Shown here: positions 5,568 through 5,792 of the stretch, piece by piece
How positions within the stretch are numbered: the stretch's first letter is position 1
Layout of the letters: the number at the start of each line of letters is the position of its first letter
Assembly: GCA_016200025.1 (NCBI GenBank)
Contig: JACQFO010000040.1
Span: 1 to 5,792 of the forward strand
DNA: 5,792 nucleotides
Source of the DNA: Nitrososphaerota archaeon
GTDB lineage: Archaea > Thermoproteota > Nitrososphaeria > Nitrososphaerales > Gagatemarchaeaceae
Reading direction: 5' to 3'
Position numbers and translations under genes: made by a program
The notes under the pieces: generated by a model
The model's database searches: none
Told to the model about the DNA's origin: nothing
The model's input: only the letters and a program-made list of their open reading frames with translations

Positions 5568-5792
5568 TTGTCTGAAGGAGTGAGGAAGCTCGTGGCGATA
5601 ATGTTCACGGATATGGTGGGTTACACTGCACTGGGTCAAAGAAACGAATCGCTTTCGATAGCCCTGGCCGAAGAGCAAAGGAAGTTGTTGAGGCCAATCT
5701 TCCGCAGACACAGCGGAAGAGAAGTCAAGTCAATGGGGGACGCATTTCTCGTGGAGTTTCCAAGTGCACTTGAAGCCGTAAGATGCGCATAC
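5568..5792 (+). CDS. Class III adenylate/guanylate cyclase, 3'-truncated by window edge
   Basis: N-terminal 75 codons of a class III nucleotidyl cyclase that continues past the window; the full protein probably makes cAMP or cGMP and, by analogy with relatives, may carry a C-terminal TPR region. The catalytic domain starts at once: KLVAIMFTDMVGYTALGQRN (residues 7-26) holds the first metal-binding aspartate in FTD. EVKSMGDAFLVEF (54-66) holds the second aspartate (GD) and a lysine at the purine-specifying position, which favours ATP. FPSALEAVRCAY follows. No signal peptide or membrane segment precedes the domain, so it is cytoplasmic. An in-frame TAG at 5556 limits the start to TTG 5568 (behind AAGGTC, SEGVRK leader) or GTG 5580; I prefer the TTG. 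A TATA-like TTTATC sits at 5531-5536. The remaining catalytic residues lie outside the window. Confidence 0.88.
   Translation, partial: MSEGVRKLVAIMFTDMVGYTALGQRNESLSIALAEEQRKLLRPIFRRHSGREVKSMGDAFLVEFPSALEAVRCAY
5698..5720 (+). repeat. 8-bp perfect inverted repeat inside the cyclase gene
   Basis: TCTTCCGC (5698-5705) and GCGGAAGA (5713-5720) are exact reverse complements around a 7-nt loop. It encodes the IFRRHSGR stretch of the cyclase, so chance from codon choice is the simplest explanation. Confidence 0.3.

Noticed and set aside
1..5792. CRISPR array, insertion sequence or phage-defence cassette
   Set aside because: No regularly spaced repeats, no transposase-like frame, no terminal inverted repeats, and no nuclease or toxin motifs in any convincing gene.

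Overview
This GC-rich window reads as an archaeal chromosome segment, most likely a thaumarchaeal/Nitrososphaerota- or Bathyarchaeia-type lineage. The support is indirect: short leaders with TATA/BRE-like boxes, a GGTGA-type ribosome binding site, frequent GTG/TTG starts, a TauE/SafE + DUF1634 gene pair, and a class III cyclase of the 'FTDMVGYTALGQRNES' kind that I associate with archaeal TPR-cyclases. The lineage call is inference. Genes are densely packed. I see no tRNA, rRNA, CRISPR array or transposase.

Layout: (1) Positions 2-1712, plus strand: a 5'-truncated metallo-beta-lactamase-fold hydrolase, then, 25 nt later, a LigB-type (class III extradiol dioxygenase-like) protein; probably one transcript. 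(2) Positions 4205-1758, minus strand, convergent with the first pair: a probable three-gene operon. It holds a PEPCK/HPr-kinase-like P-loop phosphotransferase of unknown substrate, a TauE/SafE membrane exporter and a small DUF1634 membrane protein. The DUF1634 frame is open back through the exporter's stop, so its true start may be a CTG overlapping that stop. (3) Positions 4206-4375: a divergent promoter region with plausible TATA elements for both directions. (4) Positions 4376-5056, plus strand: an alpha/beta hydrolase of the EstC/MGERxHL esterase type with a GTG start and a good GGTGA site. (5) Positions 5110-5337, minus strand: a short C-terminal TPR tail of the kind that ends cyclase-TPR proteins, almost certainly a gene remnant. 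(6) Positions 5568-5792, plus strand: the first 75 codons of a class III adenylate/guanylate cyclase that runs off the window.

How they may work together: the minus-strand operon suggests export of a small anion (sulfite, sulfonate or similar) linked to a phosphotransferase of unknown substrate. The MBL + LigB pair suggests a small-molecule hydrolase/oxygenase step. The TPR tail and the cyclase appear to be relatives in opposite orientation, suggesting a duplicated and partly decayed cyclase family. I see no clear defence system or mobile element. The strongest candidates for new biology are the kinase-exporter operon and the kinase itself, which keeps PEPCK-like signature positions but appears to lack one PEPCK metal-binding lysine.
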